Below are positions 22,284-33,599 of a DNA stretch of 64,000 bases, one piece after another. The stretch is from contig JANTQA010000023.1 in assembly GCA_027625915.1 (NCBI GenBank), positions 22,010,001 through 22,074,000 of the forward strand. The letters run 5' to 3'. Source of the stretch: Anaeramoeba flamelloides (taxonomy: Eukaryota; Metamonada; Anaeramoebidae). The notes under the pieces are model-generated. The model did no database searches, was not told where the DNA came from, and saw only the letters and a list, made by a program, of their open reading frames with translations. Made by a program: the position numbers and the translations under genes. Position 1 is the stretch's first letter, and each line of letters opens with the position of its first letter.

Positions 22284-24112
22284 TAGTAGAGATATTCGCA
22301 AACATTTTAAAAATTATGAAATAATACTCATTTCATAAAAAAGATTCATTTTCACTTCATTAATTATTTTCATGAATTTGATAATTTAATGAAAAATTCA
22401 TTTTTAGTGAAAAATAAACAAATTCCTGAAAATATCTGAACTCGTGAAAAACTTCGAGAATATTGTAAAAAAATGAGTATTATTTTCAAATTCTGATTTA
22501 GTTGAATCAAAATAAAAAGTTAATAAAATATATAAATCTCATGAGTTTTGAATTTATTTTTATTGTATTAAAGAACAATTGATTGAATTAAAAAAAAATT
22601 AAAATTTTAAGAATTAAAAAAAAATATAAGTAAATATTAATTTCTTCTAATAGGGTGTTCAAATCTGATATGGTAATTGGTATGTGCAATTGAAATTCCG
22701 ATAACTTTATTGTGGAAATCACCAATTTCATTTCTCCATCTATCTGTTGTAACACGATTTCTATTTTTTAATCTCCCATAAAATTGTTCAATTATTACTC
22801 TGTGTTTTCCAATTAATCTATTAAAATCATTTTGTTCTTCTGTGAGATTTTCTCGTTTTCCAAAATACGGAATAAAAATTTTTATTTGATTAACTCCTTT
22901 ATATCCCTTATCAACCATTAAAGCTAGTGGCTCTTCAATTTGACTCTCTTCATTTTCTTTATGAAAAAAATTTTCAATTTCTCCAGGATAACTTCTATCG
23001 AAAATTTTTTTATCGTGTTTACGGCCATTTACCCCAGTTACATAATGCATAACTAATCCAGAACAACTATAAATTGTTTGGGTTTTTATACAATGAAACT
23101 TATGTTTTCCCGAATAAAATCTGAAAAAAAATTATTTTATTTTTTTTTAAAAGTTTACAATTAAGAATTTGGACAATATATCAAATAAAAAGAGAAGTTT
23201 TGGATCAAATTATTGTTTTTTTTTTGCAAAAAATTAAAAGTGAGAAAAGTTGTTGAGAACCGAATAATATTTATTTTCGAAAATACAAAGTAAGAATAAT
23301 AAATTACCTTTTTTGCCTTCTTTTAGGTTTATTAATTCTATGAACAGTACAATCAATTACTGCAACAACAGTTGGAAAATTTACAAATAAAGAATTTTCT
23401 TCCTTTTGTTTCTTAAACCCAATCCAATATATTTGGTCATGAACTAAAATGTCATGGCATTTAAATATTGTATCAACTACTAAATCATGACACCATGCTT
23501 TGGAAATCCCAAAATTTGTTGATAATATTTCATATTTATCATAATTCCTCAACCAAGATAAGGTTAAAAGAAAAATTGTTTTATTACCCGGCATTTGTTT
23601 ATAATTTCTTATACCTCCTCGTCTACCACCTCTACCCTTTTGTCTAAATTTTTTTTTAACTTTTGAAAATAAATCGTTAAATTCGTCAAAATCAAATCCT
23701 GAGATAATTTTCAATAAATCGCTATTGTTATTATTTTTAAATTTTGACCAAATAATATTTGGTATTACAACAATAATATTTTCATTAACAGGTTCTTCAT
23801 TTTCGATATTTCTCCGATTTCCCCAATGTTCTGGTAGAATGATTTCTTCTTCATTTTCGAGCTCAATTTCGATGTTCATCAACTCCAAAAAAATAAAAAT
23901 AATAATGATAATAAAATGATTTTGAAAATAATAATTTTTCCAAATCTTAGATAACTTAATTTTTTTGAGTTGATTTATTTACTTTCAGTTATATATAATT
24001 AATTTCTGAATTTAATTTTAATTCATGAAAATTAACGAACTCGTGAAAAACTAAAAATTTCTGAAAATCTAATATTTTATGAAAACAATTTTTTTGATGA
24101 AAATCTCTAGTA
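22284..24112 (-). mobile_element. PIF/Harbinger DNA transposon, apparently whole
   Basis: About 1.83 kb around the transposase gene. Ends carry short imperfect inverted repeats: left 'tagtagagatattc' and, as reverse complement of the right end, 'tactagagattttc'. Subterminal A/T-rich blocks contain 'gaactcgtgaaaaact' near both ends. I cannot settle the 3-bp target duplication that the superfamily makes. The usual second Harbinger gene (Myb/SANT-like) is not visible within these ends. Confidence 0.7.
22637..23888 (-). CDS. Harbinger transposase (DDE_Tnp_4), two exons
   Basis: Cuts and pastes the element that carries it, in the nucleus. Exon 1 is 23888-23308 and exon 2 is 23120-22637, joined over a 187-bp intron (GTAATT donor, TTTCAG acceptor) to give 354 residues. 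The N-terminal part is acidic; residues about 95 to 155 form the helix-turn-helix region (PGNKTIFLLTLSWLRN, then KAWCHDLV). The RNase-H-like core is complete: first Asp in VIDCT (179), YSGKHKFHCIKTQ just after the splice join, GRKHD, second Asp in VDKGY (264), and Glu in HRVIIEQFYGRLK (305). No stop or frameshift is seen, so the protein could be active. The intron is supported because the sequence across it rebuilds the conserved R.YSGKHK block. Confidence 0.9.
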
Positions 24113-24309
24113 TTAATAAAAAAAAAAAATCAAATAATTTTTTTAAAAATTTTTTAGAGAATCTAGGATCACATAGCACTAAAATAAAATATTCCTATCT
24201 TATCTCTCTCAATTTTTTATCATGTCTTATGGTGTATCTACTCTCTTAAAACTTTGTAAGTATTAACTATCCTCCTCAAAGAAATCTAACAATTTTTCAA
24301 CAAGTCAAA

Positions 24310-24670
24310 TAAATTAGTTTTTTGGTTAACCAAAAGAATTATCTAAAAATTGGAAAAAATCTTTATATTAATATTCCTGGCAAAAACGACTTGAAATTGT
24401 CTAGTAATAATAATCATAATGGCAGTAAACGGGGTAAAAACTCGTTAGAAAGTGAGAGAAATAAAATGAATTTAAATAATTTTTTCAGAAAAAATGGAAA
24501 AAAAAAATTGATCACACAAAATAAATATTCTTTTCTGAGTTTTTTATTGATATTATAATTTTTTGACACTTCACATTGACAAAATTTGAAAGTAGGGAAT
24601 ATCATCAATAACATATTTTAAAATTCTACCTTGTTGTCGGAGCTTACTTATCCCTTAATGTATTATTTTG
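24310..24670 (+). repeat. Dispersed repeat family D, 3' part, copy 2
   Basis: Partner of 4540-4905, same orientation. Lies about 200 bp outside the right end of the Harbinger element. Confidence 0.55.
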
Positions 24671-24800
24671 ACATCAAAACAGTTTTAAACTGTTTTTATT
24701 AACGAATAATCTTGAAATCTTTGATTTACGCTTAAATTTCTGTCTGGGAATTGAAGTATAAAGACAACTAGAGTGTAATTTACACAACTTCAAATAATAT
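24590..24800 (-). pseudogene. Decayed coding fragment related to those at 2952 and 4780
   Basis: Minus strand reads SCVNYTLVVFILQFPDRN near 24780 and DVKII, then RILKYVIDDIPYFQIL near 24620, matching by pattern the blocks at 2952-3110 and 4780-4905 respectively. It therefore links the two blocks in one relic and shows they belong to the same original protein. Broken; family unknown. Confidence 0.4.
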
Positions 24801-25099
24801 AAAAAATAAACAAAAAAAAAATTTTCTTTTAATCCGTACTTCATTCCAAAGAGGTAATTTACTGATGATCTAAATGTTTTAACTCATTTTTTGTCTCCCT
24901 TTCCAAGTAAAAATCAAGCAAAAGAAAATAATTAACAAAAAAAAAAAAAAACAAAAATTGAAAAATAATAAAAATAAAAAAAAAATATTTGGTGTTTTTT
25001 TGTTTTTTTTTATTTATTTTTTGTGTATACAAGGTGGTGGCTTTTTTCTTTGAATTAAGCCCTGTTGAGTAAATGTCCAAAAGAACAAAAAAAATATGA

Positions 25100-25290
25100 A
25101 ATTTTCTTTGGATCGAACATCGTCTTTATAGGACTGATTCTACGACAAACATTAAACAGAACACACTCTACTCAGAAATTCTTCTTCGTATTGAGAGCGA
25201 ATGAGTTATAAACGAAGGTTATTCGTGATACTTTCTATCGAAGGTCCAGGGACTTTACCCAATCGTTGTGGAAATTTCTTTTTCATTTGT
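25100..25290. other. GC-raised island, candidate non-coding RNA
   Basis: About 37 to 40 percent GC over roughly 150 bases against a very AT-rich background, with no open frame over about 25 codons. On the minus strand it has short complementary segments, 'gttcgatcc' (a B-box-like word) near 25115 and then a T run near 25090 that could end a polymerase III transcript. A short minus-strand ATG frame (MKKKFPQRLG, with a GTAAAG donor) at its upstream end is an alternative reading as a first exon. Confidence 0.3.
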
Positions 25291-25880
25291 TTCAGAGAAA
25301 CTAAAAAAAAAAAATTTCAAAAAAAAAGTATGTGAACGACTAGAAAGACAATCAAAGAAAAAAACGTTTAAAATGAAAAATTTTTGTCTTTTAAAGGCAA
25401 AATTATAGAGTTCCTTTGATGGTGATAAGCATTCACAGAGTTGTAACATTTTACAATTTTATTCTGTAAATTATTAAAATCAAAGATAAATCATGAAACT
25501 CTCTATTGTTAACAAAAGAAACACACAATCTAGACAGTTTCTTTGAATTTAACAAGAAGTAACACTCAAATATTTTATTTTTAGATTACGTAACTTGATA
25601 AAAACTGAAAATTAGAAAAAAGTAAAAATAACAAAGATCAAAGTAATTTGGGGTTATATTATTGGAAGGAAATTTTGGAAAAGAAAAAATTCTACGTATA
25701 ATACAGATAAATCCGTAAACAGTTTGTTAATTAACCTGTGTCAAAGTTTCTTGTTATCTGTTTTTGAAAATTGTTTGTGTTGTGTTTTTGTAAATAACTG
25801 TTGGTATTTTTTAAAGGTTTTTTATTTTTTCAATAACTATGGTTTTTGGTTTTTATTTTGTGTTTATAAAAAATACAGTT

Positions 25881-26072
25881 ATGTTTAACTATACTTTCAA
25901 ACCAAACAATATGTACAATAGATCATATTATTCAAGTGTTTTTCTCAAACCTTCAAGGCCAATCTCCCCTGAAAAAAGAGATCTAGTTGAAACAAATTTA
26001 AACAAAACCAAAATCCACAACAAACAATATCAAAATCTGTTCAATTTGAATAAATACAGAAAAAAACAATAA
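25881..26072 (+). CDS. Hypothetical 63-residue protein
   Basis: The ATG at 25881 opens a frame ending with TAA at 26070. Product starts MFNYTFKPNNMYNRSYYSSV, contains FLKPSRPISPEKRDL, and ends with a Lys/Asn-rich segment; composition is protein-like. An earlier in-frame ATG at 25839 would add a Phe/Val-rich stretch that looks like T-rich leader or intron. A CAG just before the chosen ATG could be an acceptor. No domain recognised. Confidence 0.35.
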   Translation: MFNYTFKPNNMYNRSYYSSVFLKPSRPISPEKRDLVETNLNKTKIHNKQYQNLFNLNKYRKKQ

Positions 26073-27279
26073 AAAGGATAAAAAGAGTTTCATAAAAACT
26101 TTTTTAATGGTACCTCGGCATATTAACAAAATGAGATATCAATTTTTCAAAGTTTTTTTGAAATTGAAAAGAAAAAGAAAACCAAAAATATCATTTCATT
26201 TTTCATTTTAGCTTTAACCAGATGGTCTTCAAATCATGACTTGTAAATCGTTGACTCAGTTTTATTTTTTTGGTTCTTTTTTTTACCTATATTGGAGGAG
26301 ATAAGAATCCTCAGTGAAGAAATATTTTTATATTGAATAAAAAATTTAATTAGATGATTTTTTATCTTATTAAAATTTTACAAGAACATGCCCAACGGCC
26401 AAGTTATTTATAAACCAATTCTTTTTCAACAAGTTTAATAAAGAGAGCAAATTAAATCTCTAAAAAAATAAGATTTCATGGATTATATCAAGATCTTTCA
26501 ATTTTTCAATCAAAATAGAAGAAATAATATTTCGTAAAACTTTGAAAAAAAATTTCTTTTATGACTTAGAGAATGATGTATTATCCTCAAGATATACCTC
26601 TTTTTTGATAATAAACATACTCTTGAAAATTTTTCATTTAAACATCAGATAAAAAAAGAAAACAACTGAAAAAAGTCGAAAAACAACACATTTTGAAAAA
26701 ATCACAGTAAAAGTTTGAAAAAAAATTATTCTAAAAGTCAACAAGGATTATTTAACACACTGTATTCAATGCAAAATTTTTGGTACACAAATCTTTTGAG
26801 AAACTGTTTTACATTAACTTTAAAAAATTCAGTTTTTTGATTTAAATGTTAAGGGTGTAGTTATCAAAAAAAAATCTTCATAGCAATTTAATAGCCAAGT
26901 TAAAATTCAAAAATCATTTTACTGTATCTTGAAATTGAAAAACCAAGTAACAATTATATTACTACAAAATCAACCTCACTTTTGATATTATTGTCAGAAA
27001 TGAATTATGGCTTTGATAAGTTTGATCAATTTATTTTCATTATTTGAAAAGCTCGAAATCCAACAGATTTGCAAATTATTTTAATATAATAATTTGTTTT
27101 GAAGAAGAAATAAATCTTATTATGGTGTGTGAAGGAATCCTACAAAATTAATTCTAAAAATAAAACCACCCAGTTTTAAAAGAATTCAGTCTAAATAATC
27201 TACTTAATTTGTAAAAATTGAAATTATTTTTAACATTTGGGCACCTTTTTCTTTTTTCTTTTTTGGTTTTTTTTTTTTT
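26073..27279. other. No gene seen
   Basis: AT-rich sequence with scattered short protein-like words but no start, splice pair or repeat that I can support. Confidence 0.5.
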
Positions 27280-27680
27280 TTAAAACTTAATTCATTTGCA
27301 GTATTGGTAGTTCCTTAGTTAAAAGTAAAATGAATTATTACTCTCGTGTTATTTAATATGAGAAAATGATAATTGAAAAATCATTGTGATTTCTATTGGG
27401 ATTTTAATGGGATCTTCAAATTTAGATCAAAATGATATTTATTACTTTTCTCAAAGTTGAGTTCACTATGCCTTATAGGCTTTTAATTTTTAAAGGTCTT
27501 ACATCCACAGATTATATTTATTTTGTATGGCTATGAACTATCTCATTATATTTCTCATCTAACGCATTTCTTATCAAACACATTCCATATTCAACATATT
27601 TCTTCGATGTTCTTCAAAGGTAAATTATAAAAAAATAAATAGAAATTTGAAAAAAAAAATGTTAGGCCTCTTTGACAGAA
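27280..27680 (+). repeat. Dispersed repeat family G, copy 2
   Basis: Weak copy of 6640-7010: 'tttctattgggattttaat', then 'atgttcttcaaagg'. Ends near 'ggcctctttgacag', a phrase also found near 29900 and 34650 ('ggcccctttgactg'). Confidence 0.45.
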
Positions 27681-28439
27681 ACCTGGTTAAATTTTATATA
27701 CCTACATATATGATCAAGCCATCTTAGTATACTGTTTAATATGAGTATATAGCTTCTATAAATTAATTTCTTTTATAGGAAAAAGTCAAAGAAATCTCGA
27801 TACCAACAAGGAATCAGATAATATCACCAATATGTGAAGTTTAAAGACGAGACAATAATTTTATGATTCAATTTATTTTTAAAAACACTATAGATTATCA
27901 ATGATTTTTTATTTATTAATGATACATATATATTCAGATAAAAATCAAGTCAAATTCTCACTTCATTATTCATTTTAAAAAACTTTTTTAGGGCGTATAT
28001 TAAATAAACCATTTTATTGTTTTAATATTTAGAAAATCTGATTAAATGTGTCTATATTCAAAAATTATTTCTAAATTACCATTTTAAAATTAAATTTCGA
28101 ATATTTAAAAAAATTGAAATTTAACAGAATATTTTATACAATTTGTTAGAATTTAAAAGTATTCACAATTGTACAAATGATTTCTTCTGAATCTGATTTT
28201 TTTTTTAATAAAATTTTGATTTTTTCATTTCAGAAAATATTAAATAATGGATATAATTAATAAATTCACCAGAGTTTCCCAATTTTCACCTAATCAAAAA
28301 AAAAAAAAAAAAAAAAAAAAAATGAGCAAAATTATTTGATTTTATGTATTCTAAACATCATACCACTTAAAGTCCCCCCCAAAAAAAAAAAATAAAAAAA
28401 AAAATATACATTTTTTAAGAATGAATCAACTTAAAATTA

Positions 28440-28730
28440 CTTGGAAATAATATAAATAATTAATTTAGGATTAGAGTTGAAAATCCTGAAAGAAATACCT
28501 GAAAAAAATTATTATAAATTTTTGAAAAAAAATAAATATTAAAAAAAATTTCTAACATTTTCAAATGGTCTTCTTGTCCAAAATTTCTCGATTTCTTTGG
28601 AAAATTAACATTTTTAACAATAAGATATTCAAATTTTATCTGTATTTCCATATAAAAAAAATTACAAATCCTCATTTTTCTTATGGATAATTTGGTGTTT
28701 TAAGACCTTTTTTTCCAAGTTGTACCTTTT
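28440..28730 (+). repeat. Dispersed repeat family E, copy 2
   Basis: Partner of 2460-2760. A poly-A run (about 20) lies shortly before it at 28302. Confidence 0.6.
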
Positions 28731-29154
28731 TTAAAAAAAATCAGAAAAAGAAAAAGCAAAGTATCTAACAAAGATTTCCAAAAGTATCTGAAAATATAAA
28801 ACATTTGAGTGTTTTTTAACCACTAAAAATACCTTTTGAAGAACATTGGAGAAACTCTAATACCAATACATCCAGTTTAAGGGTATCATTGGAATTGTAA
28901 CAAATTTTTTTTTTTTTTTGAAAAAAACAAAAAGTGAAAAATTGTAATTTGGGGGATTAGTATTCAACTCATTTTGTACCAAAGGAATTTTTATCTGAGA
29001 TCCCTGTAATTTTTCTAATAATTACTGAAAGGTATCAACTAAATGATAAAAAATGTCTTTGTAATGACAATTTCTAATTGTGTATTATTACTCATAATTT
29101 TGTAATCTTAAATGTGATCAAAAAATAGCGGAGTAATTTTTAATTGTGAATACA

Positions 29155-29180
29155 GTACCCCCCCCTACCCCCCCTACCCA
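29155..29180. other. C-rich tract, possible G-quadruplex on the minus strand
   Basis: Three C runs of about 8, 7 and 3 separated by 'ta'. The minus strand reads G-runs joined by TA, superficially like telomere repeats, but there are only three units and no array. Confidence 0.5.
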
Positions 29181-29539
29181 AGCCAAAAATCATTTTATTT
29201 TCCCTCGCCAGAATAGAAATCGGTTTTCTTTAACATTTAACCAAGGCACCATATCAAGTTAAACACAACCCATACCAACCACAAATATGACATAGCTTAT
29301 ATATAGATACCTACCCAAACATTACAAACATACTCAAATCTTCTCAAAGGGTATCAAAAACTTCTATAGACAGGTTAAAATGATGAAAATTCAAAAAAAA
29401 AAAATTGGCATAAGTTAGTAGTCTCTATTATTTTCTTTTTGAACAATTTCTATATAAGGATTTCTTTATCTTGAAATAAGTTTAATATGAAATCAAACAG
29501 GGCCTTTCAAATCTAAGTAATAGGTTAAAAATTTTCTCA

Positions 29540-29579
29540 ATCTCTATTAAATTTCTATAAAAAAAAATTTAATAGAGAT
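29540..29579. repeat. Perfect 15-bp hairpin
   Basis: 'atctctattaaattt' (29540-29554) is followed after 10 bases by its exact complement (29565-29579). It could be a remnant of a foldback element. Confidence 0.6.
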
Positions 29580-30244
29580 AAGTCCCTTAAAGTAAAATTG
29601 TTTCTTTTACCATAAAAATTTAGCTCGGCATACTCGGACTTTCTTAAAAGTTCTTCAAAAAACGTTTTTAAATAAATATAAAATTTTTTTGAGTGTTTAC
29701 AATTTTCTGGTATTTTCGGGATATTTCAAACTCCCAAAGAAAACAAAAGAAAAAAAAAAAAAAAAAAGTAAAAAAGAAAAAAAATAATTTTAAAATTAGA
29801 AAAAATGATTCTGATCCAAAAAATTGAAAATTTATATATGAGAAGAATACTGGATTAAACTTATTGAGTATGTTTTATTTCTTCAATAAAACTGGGCCTC
29901 TTTGACTGATAAAGAGTTTACCAAAGCAAGTTAGAACTCAAAGACACTTCGAAATTGTGATTATTTTTATTAGCCAGACAATCTTAAAAATTCAATACAC
30001 CTTCAAAAAATCTCTAAAAACAATGTAATCAGTAGTTTATTAACTAAATTTTTGCTACAAGATCAAAAATTTAATCCTGATTTTTTAGATAAGAGAGAAA
30101 TTTTCAGGAATATGTTAAATTTGTGAAAAATATTTTTGATAATAAATAAAAAAGAGAAATTTAAGTGATATAAGATCATAACTTGCTAGTGTCTCATTTT
30201 GTCACTAAAAAAAAAAATATTTTCATGGACAAGTCAATTATTCT

Positions 30245-30412
30245 TGTATTTGAATTATAAACAGGAAAAAAATTTCAATTCCTTTTCCAAATTTTCCATT
30301 TTGAAATAGAGATCACAAATCACAACTCTACTTGTTTGTAAAACTCAATTTATAAAAAAAAAATAAGGAAAATGAAGTGAAATTGTTTCCACGTTTATTT
30401 GTTACATCGGGT
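30245..30412. mobile_element. MITE family I copy, degenerate
   Basis: Left end 'gtatttgaattataaacagg' and right end containing 'aaaatgaagtgaaa' are imperfect inverted copies of the family I ends seen best at 34198-34352. Lies just downstream of the EF-1A-like gene. Confidence 0.4.
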
Positions 30413-30467
30413 GTATAAAAAATAAAAAATGCACAGTGTATAAAAATGACACAAACAAAACAAAATC

Positions 30468-31775
30468 TTAATTTTGGGAATCCGAATCCTTTTTTATGGT
30501 ACTGATAATAAATCCTGTTGCTTCAATGATGTTATTATTTCTTACTAGGATCCTGCCAAGTTTAGGATATTTATAAAAGGTTTCAGCTGACATTGGCACT
30601 ATGGGTTTAAATATAACAACTAGGGTGTCTTGGTTGACTAAATATTTTGGACTTTTTTCAATAACCTCCTTTGTTTTTGGATCGATTTTGGACACTATTC
30701 GGAACAACTTACAAGGGATATGGGAGGTGTGGCAATCAATAACTGGGCAATAGCCAACTTTTTTTCTCATCTGAAGATTGACGAGAGTTATTTGTGCGGT
30801 GAATTGGGTAATTTGGCAAGGAGGATCGTTCTTTGGATCGCCGATCATTAAACCCTTTTTCGCCAACTTAAGCGACACGCCTTTAATATTGATTCCTATT
30901 AACGAGCCACACTCTCCATTTTTGTAGTTTTTGTAGTATCTTTCTATTGTTTTGATATTGGGTACAACCCCAATTGGCGCAATTGCGATCTGCTGCCCTT
31001 CGGAAACCTGTCCAGTGGCAATTTTACCAACGGCCACGTTCCCAACCCCGCTTATCCTATACACGTCCAGAATTGGGATCCTTAAGGGGAGATCCATTTT
31101 CCTTTTGATCCTGAGAGAAGACAACTTCTCATTGAGTGTTTGCCCTTTCCACCAGCCCATTTTTTTGGTCTTCGCAACCAAGTTCTCACCCTCCCAGCCA
31201 GAAGTCGGGATTATGGAGACTTTTTTTGGATTGTATTTGGCTTGCTTTAATAACTTGATTAAGTCAGTTTTTGTTTCACAAAAGATCGTTTCGGAATATT
31301 GAACATCTTCATCATCCATTTTATTAACCAACACAATTATTTGTTCAATACCAAATGCGCGACAAATGAGAAGATGCTCAGCGAGCGTGCCTTCTGTTAA
31401 ATGGTCTTTGTACCCCAGTGGATCAACCACTAGAACCGCAACGTCAGCCTGAGAAAGAGCGGTTAGCCTGTTTTTGATATAATGGCGTCGCCCGGGTGTG
31501 TCAAGAAGATTGAGTTCGATGTTGTCATTTTGATAATGGCGGACGTTCCAATTAACACTATGGCCCCGTTCTCTTTCCAGTCTGAGTTTGTCAAAATGCC
31601 AGGCATACTTGCTTGAGCCTTGATTAATTTGGTTTGCCAACAATTCATATTTCTCTAATTGCTTTTCGTCGAGATCGCCTGTTTGATACAAGAAATGTCC
31701 ACAAATTGTCGACTTTCCAGATTTCGAATACCCAATAAAGGCGATAGCAACTGACTGTTTGACTAATTCATTCAT
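30468..31775 (-). CDS. Divergent EF-1A-like translation GTPase
   Basis: Single-exon, 435-residue relative of eEF1A, the GTPase that brings aminoacyl-tRNA to the ribosome. All three domains align end to end (usual length 445 to 460). Visible motifs: P-loop GYSKSGKST (15-23), FDKLRLERERG in switch I, DTPG (92-95), NKMD (151-154), SGW (192-194), then domain 2 (VYRISGVGNVAVGKIATG) and domain 3 (DCHTSHIPCKLF, KNDPP). Key positions differ: the catalytic His after DxPG is Arg96, the switch I Thr is Ser73 in GHSVNW where eEF1A has GITID, and the loop after VVDP is shortened. It is therefore probably a specialised paralogue with slow or altered GTP hydrolysis rather than the housekeeping factor. The intact frame and raised GC argue against a pseudogene. 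Alternatives are an eRF3/Hbs1 relative, but it lacks their N-terminal extensions. Confidence 0.85.
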   Translation of the reverse strand: MNELVKQSVAIAFIGYSKSGKSTICGHFLYQTGDLDEKQLEKYELLANQINQGSSKYAWHFDKLRLERERGHSVNWNVRHYQNDNIELNLLDTPGRRHYIKNRLTALSQADVAVLVVDPLGYKDHLTEGTLAEHLLICRAFGIEQIIVLVNKMDDEDVQYSETIFCETKTDLIKLLKQAKYNPKKVSIIPTSGWEGENLVAKTKKMGWWKGQTLNEKLSSLRIKRKMDLPLRIPILDVYRISGVGNVAVGKIATGQVSEGQQIAIAPIGVVPNIKTIERYYKNYKNGECGSLIGINIKGVSLKLAKKGLMIGDPKNDPPCQITQFTAQITLVNLQMRKKVGYCPVIDCHTSHIPCKLFRIVSKIDPKTKEVIEKSPKYLVNQDTLVVIFKPIVPMSAETFYKYPKLGRILVRNNNIIEATGFIISTIKKDSDSQN

Positions 31776-32518
31776 TTTGGAAAATGATTCAATTCACAAA
31801 AATAATAGTTAAAAAAAAATGACAAGTTTATTTTGATAAAATGAAATGTTGGTGTTAGAATATTTTAGTCACTTTTTTGAATTTCTTCTACTTTTTGTTT
31901 TTTGAAATTAGTTCAAATTTAAAAACGTAACCTGAACTTTTACTCATAAATCGGAAAAAAATAACTTTTCATTGAAGTTACCAAAAAGAAATAGAAATCA
32001 CAAATAACTGTCTAATTTTTTAAAAAGTGTCTCTATGTAAGATAAAAATATGAGAATGGAAGTAAAAATTTTTTCCCATTTAGAATTCCAATATTATTAA
32101 AAACTTACTGGAAAAAAAGTACAAAGTTGTAATTAAAACACCACTTTGTCAATTTTACTTTATCTTAAAAGAGTTTCTGTTTTTTGAAAGATAAATATTA
32201 AATGTGATTTGGTTAACTTTAAAAACTCAGAACAGTTTAATGTTTAGCCCACCTTTTTGTCTGTTTAAAAAAACTTACACTAAAAACTTAATAAAAGAAT
32301 AAATTTGAGATAGGATCTGAAGGTTGGAAAGATCAGAATTAACATGTTAAAAATTTCGAAAAAATCAAGAAAGTAGTTTTATTGGTTATGTTTTCCTTAA
32401 TTTTGATAAATTTGATGCATTTCTTCATATTTTATAGTTCAGTGGATATTAACTTATTATTAAACTTCTTATTTATTAACCATTTTAGGAATGTCTAGTC
32501 AATACAAATAATTATGAT
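31776..32518. other. No gene seen
   Basis: Presumed 5' flank of the EF-1A-like gene. AT-rich, no coding signal or repeat that I can support. Confidence 0.5.
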
Positions 32519-32734
32519 TTAAAGTTTTTCGAGGTTTTTTTCCGACTTTTCAGATTTGAATTTGGTGTAAAAGACTTTTAATTTATCTTGAGACTGAAAA
32601 TCAAAGTAAGAACCAACAGAAAGATTTAATGGCTTGACACTTAATAGAAAGTTTGAAGATTTACTATTGTGTGCTTTTTTGGATTTTTTAGATTTGCTGG
32701 TTTGTTCTACTTTCTGCATTCTGAAGCAAAGCAA
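32519..32734 (-). CDS. Hypothetical Lys/Ser-rich small protein or last exon
   Basis: The minus-strand frame is 71 codons from its first ATG (MLCFRMQKVEQTSKSKKSKK...), ending TAA after SEKNLEKL. The codons before the second ATG look like an acceptor (pyrimidine-rich, ending TTCAG), so it may be a 66-residue protein starting at MQKVEQ or the last exon of a longer gene. Highly basic at first, then mixed. No domain recognised. Confidence 0.35.
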   Translation of the reverse strand: MLCFRMQKVEQTSKSKKSKKAHNSKSSNFLLSVKPLNLSVGSYFDFQSQDKLKVFYTKFKSEKSEKNLEKL

Positions 32735-32954
32735 GGGTAAATTTAAAATATATTTTATTATGCTAATGTATAACGTACTTGAAAATTTTTTTCGAAGTCT
32801 ATTAATATACTTTCCTTGAACCCCATTAACTTTCTAATAAACAACAGAATAAGTAAAATACAGCATTTAATTATTCAATTCTGTTGGCTAATATCTTGGA
32901 CTTCAATTGTATCTGATCCCAAAATATGTCGATTTCTGTTAGATTTTGATACTT

Positions 32955-33431
32955 CTGTTCTCAAAATAATATGTTAAAAAAGAATAATTTATATATCAAA
33001 ATAAAAAACGTGTTTCATTTTTATAAAAGATCTATACATTAAAATCAAAAAGAAACCGACAATAAACGATAAATAAATATGATTTTAGTTTCTTAAAGTT
33101 CATCTATTTAGTGTAACTTTTAAAAATAATTGATCAAATTATAAAATTTTAAAACAAATAGAGTAAAATTTTGACAAAAAAATTTTTGATCAAAATATCA
33201 AAAAAAAATAGAAATTACGACCTTAACAAAAAATTTTACACTAAGAATTCAATTCAGAATAAAAAATTAATTAAATAAAATCAAGGATTTTACTTTCAAA
33301 ATTGATTTGACTGTATTATATGCGATTTTGTTGTTGATTAGAATTACATTTTAAATAAGAAAAAAAAAAAAGATACAGATTATATTTTGAAGCACATATC
33401 ATAGACTTGAGGACCATTTTTTTGATCACTA
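32955..33431 (+). mobile_element. MITE family M2, copy 3 (degenerate)
   Basis: Begins 'ctgttctcaaaataatatgt' and ends at 'tttttgatcacta'. Internal blocks such as 'tactttcaaaattgatttga' and 'gattatattttgaagcac' match 18849-19333 in order. Confidence 0.6.
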
Positions 33432-33599
33432 TTAGGATCACTATAAAAAATTTTATTAAACAATAATTTTTTTGTTTTTTTACTATTGATCACAATTAAT
33501 AATTGTTATTTTTAATTACTTTTTAAAAACTTAAAAATTGAAACTAAAAATAATATTTTACAATTTAATAATCAATTTAAAAACATTCCAAATTAACCT

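Larger units (their letters stand above)
28731..30244. other. No gene seen; holds a C-rich tract and a perfect hairpin
   Basis: Non-coding on both strands as far as I can tell. Two local features are listed separately (29155 and 29540). Confidence 0.5.

Noticed and set aside
24322-24558. 78-codon plus-strand frame
   Set aside because: Lies in repeat family D, whose other copy has no such frame.
25090-25125. tRNA gene suggested by 'gttcgatcc'
   Set aside because: The flanking bases do not form a T stem and no acceptor or D-arm partner is found.
29155-29180. Telomere or internal telomeric repeat
   Set aside because: Only three irregular units, no array and ordinary sequence on both sides.
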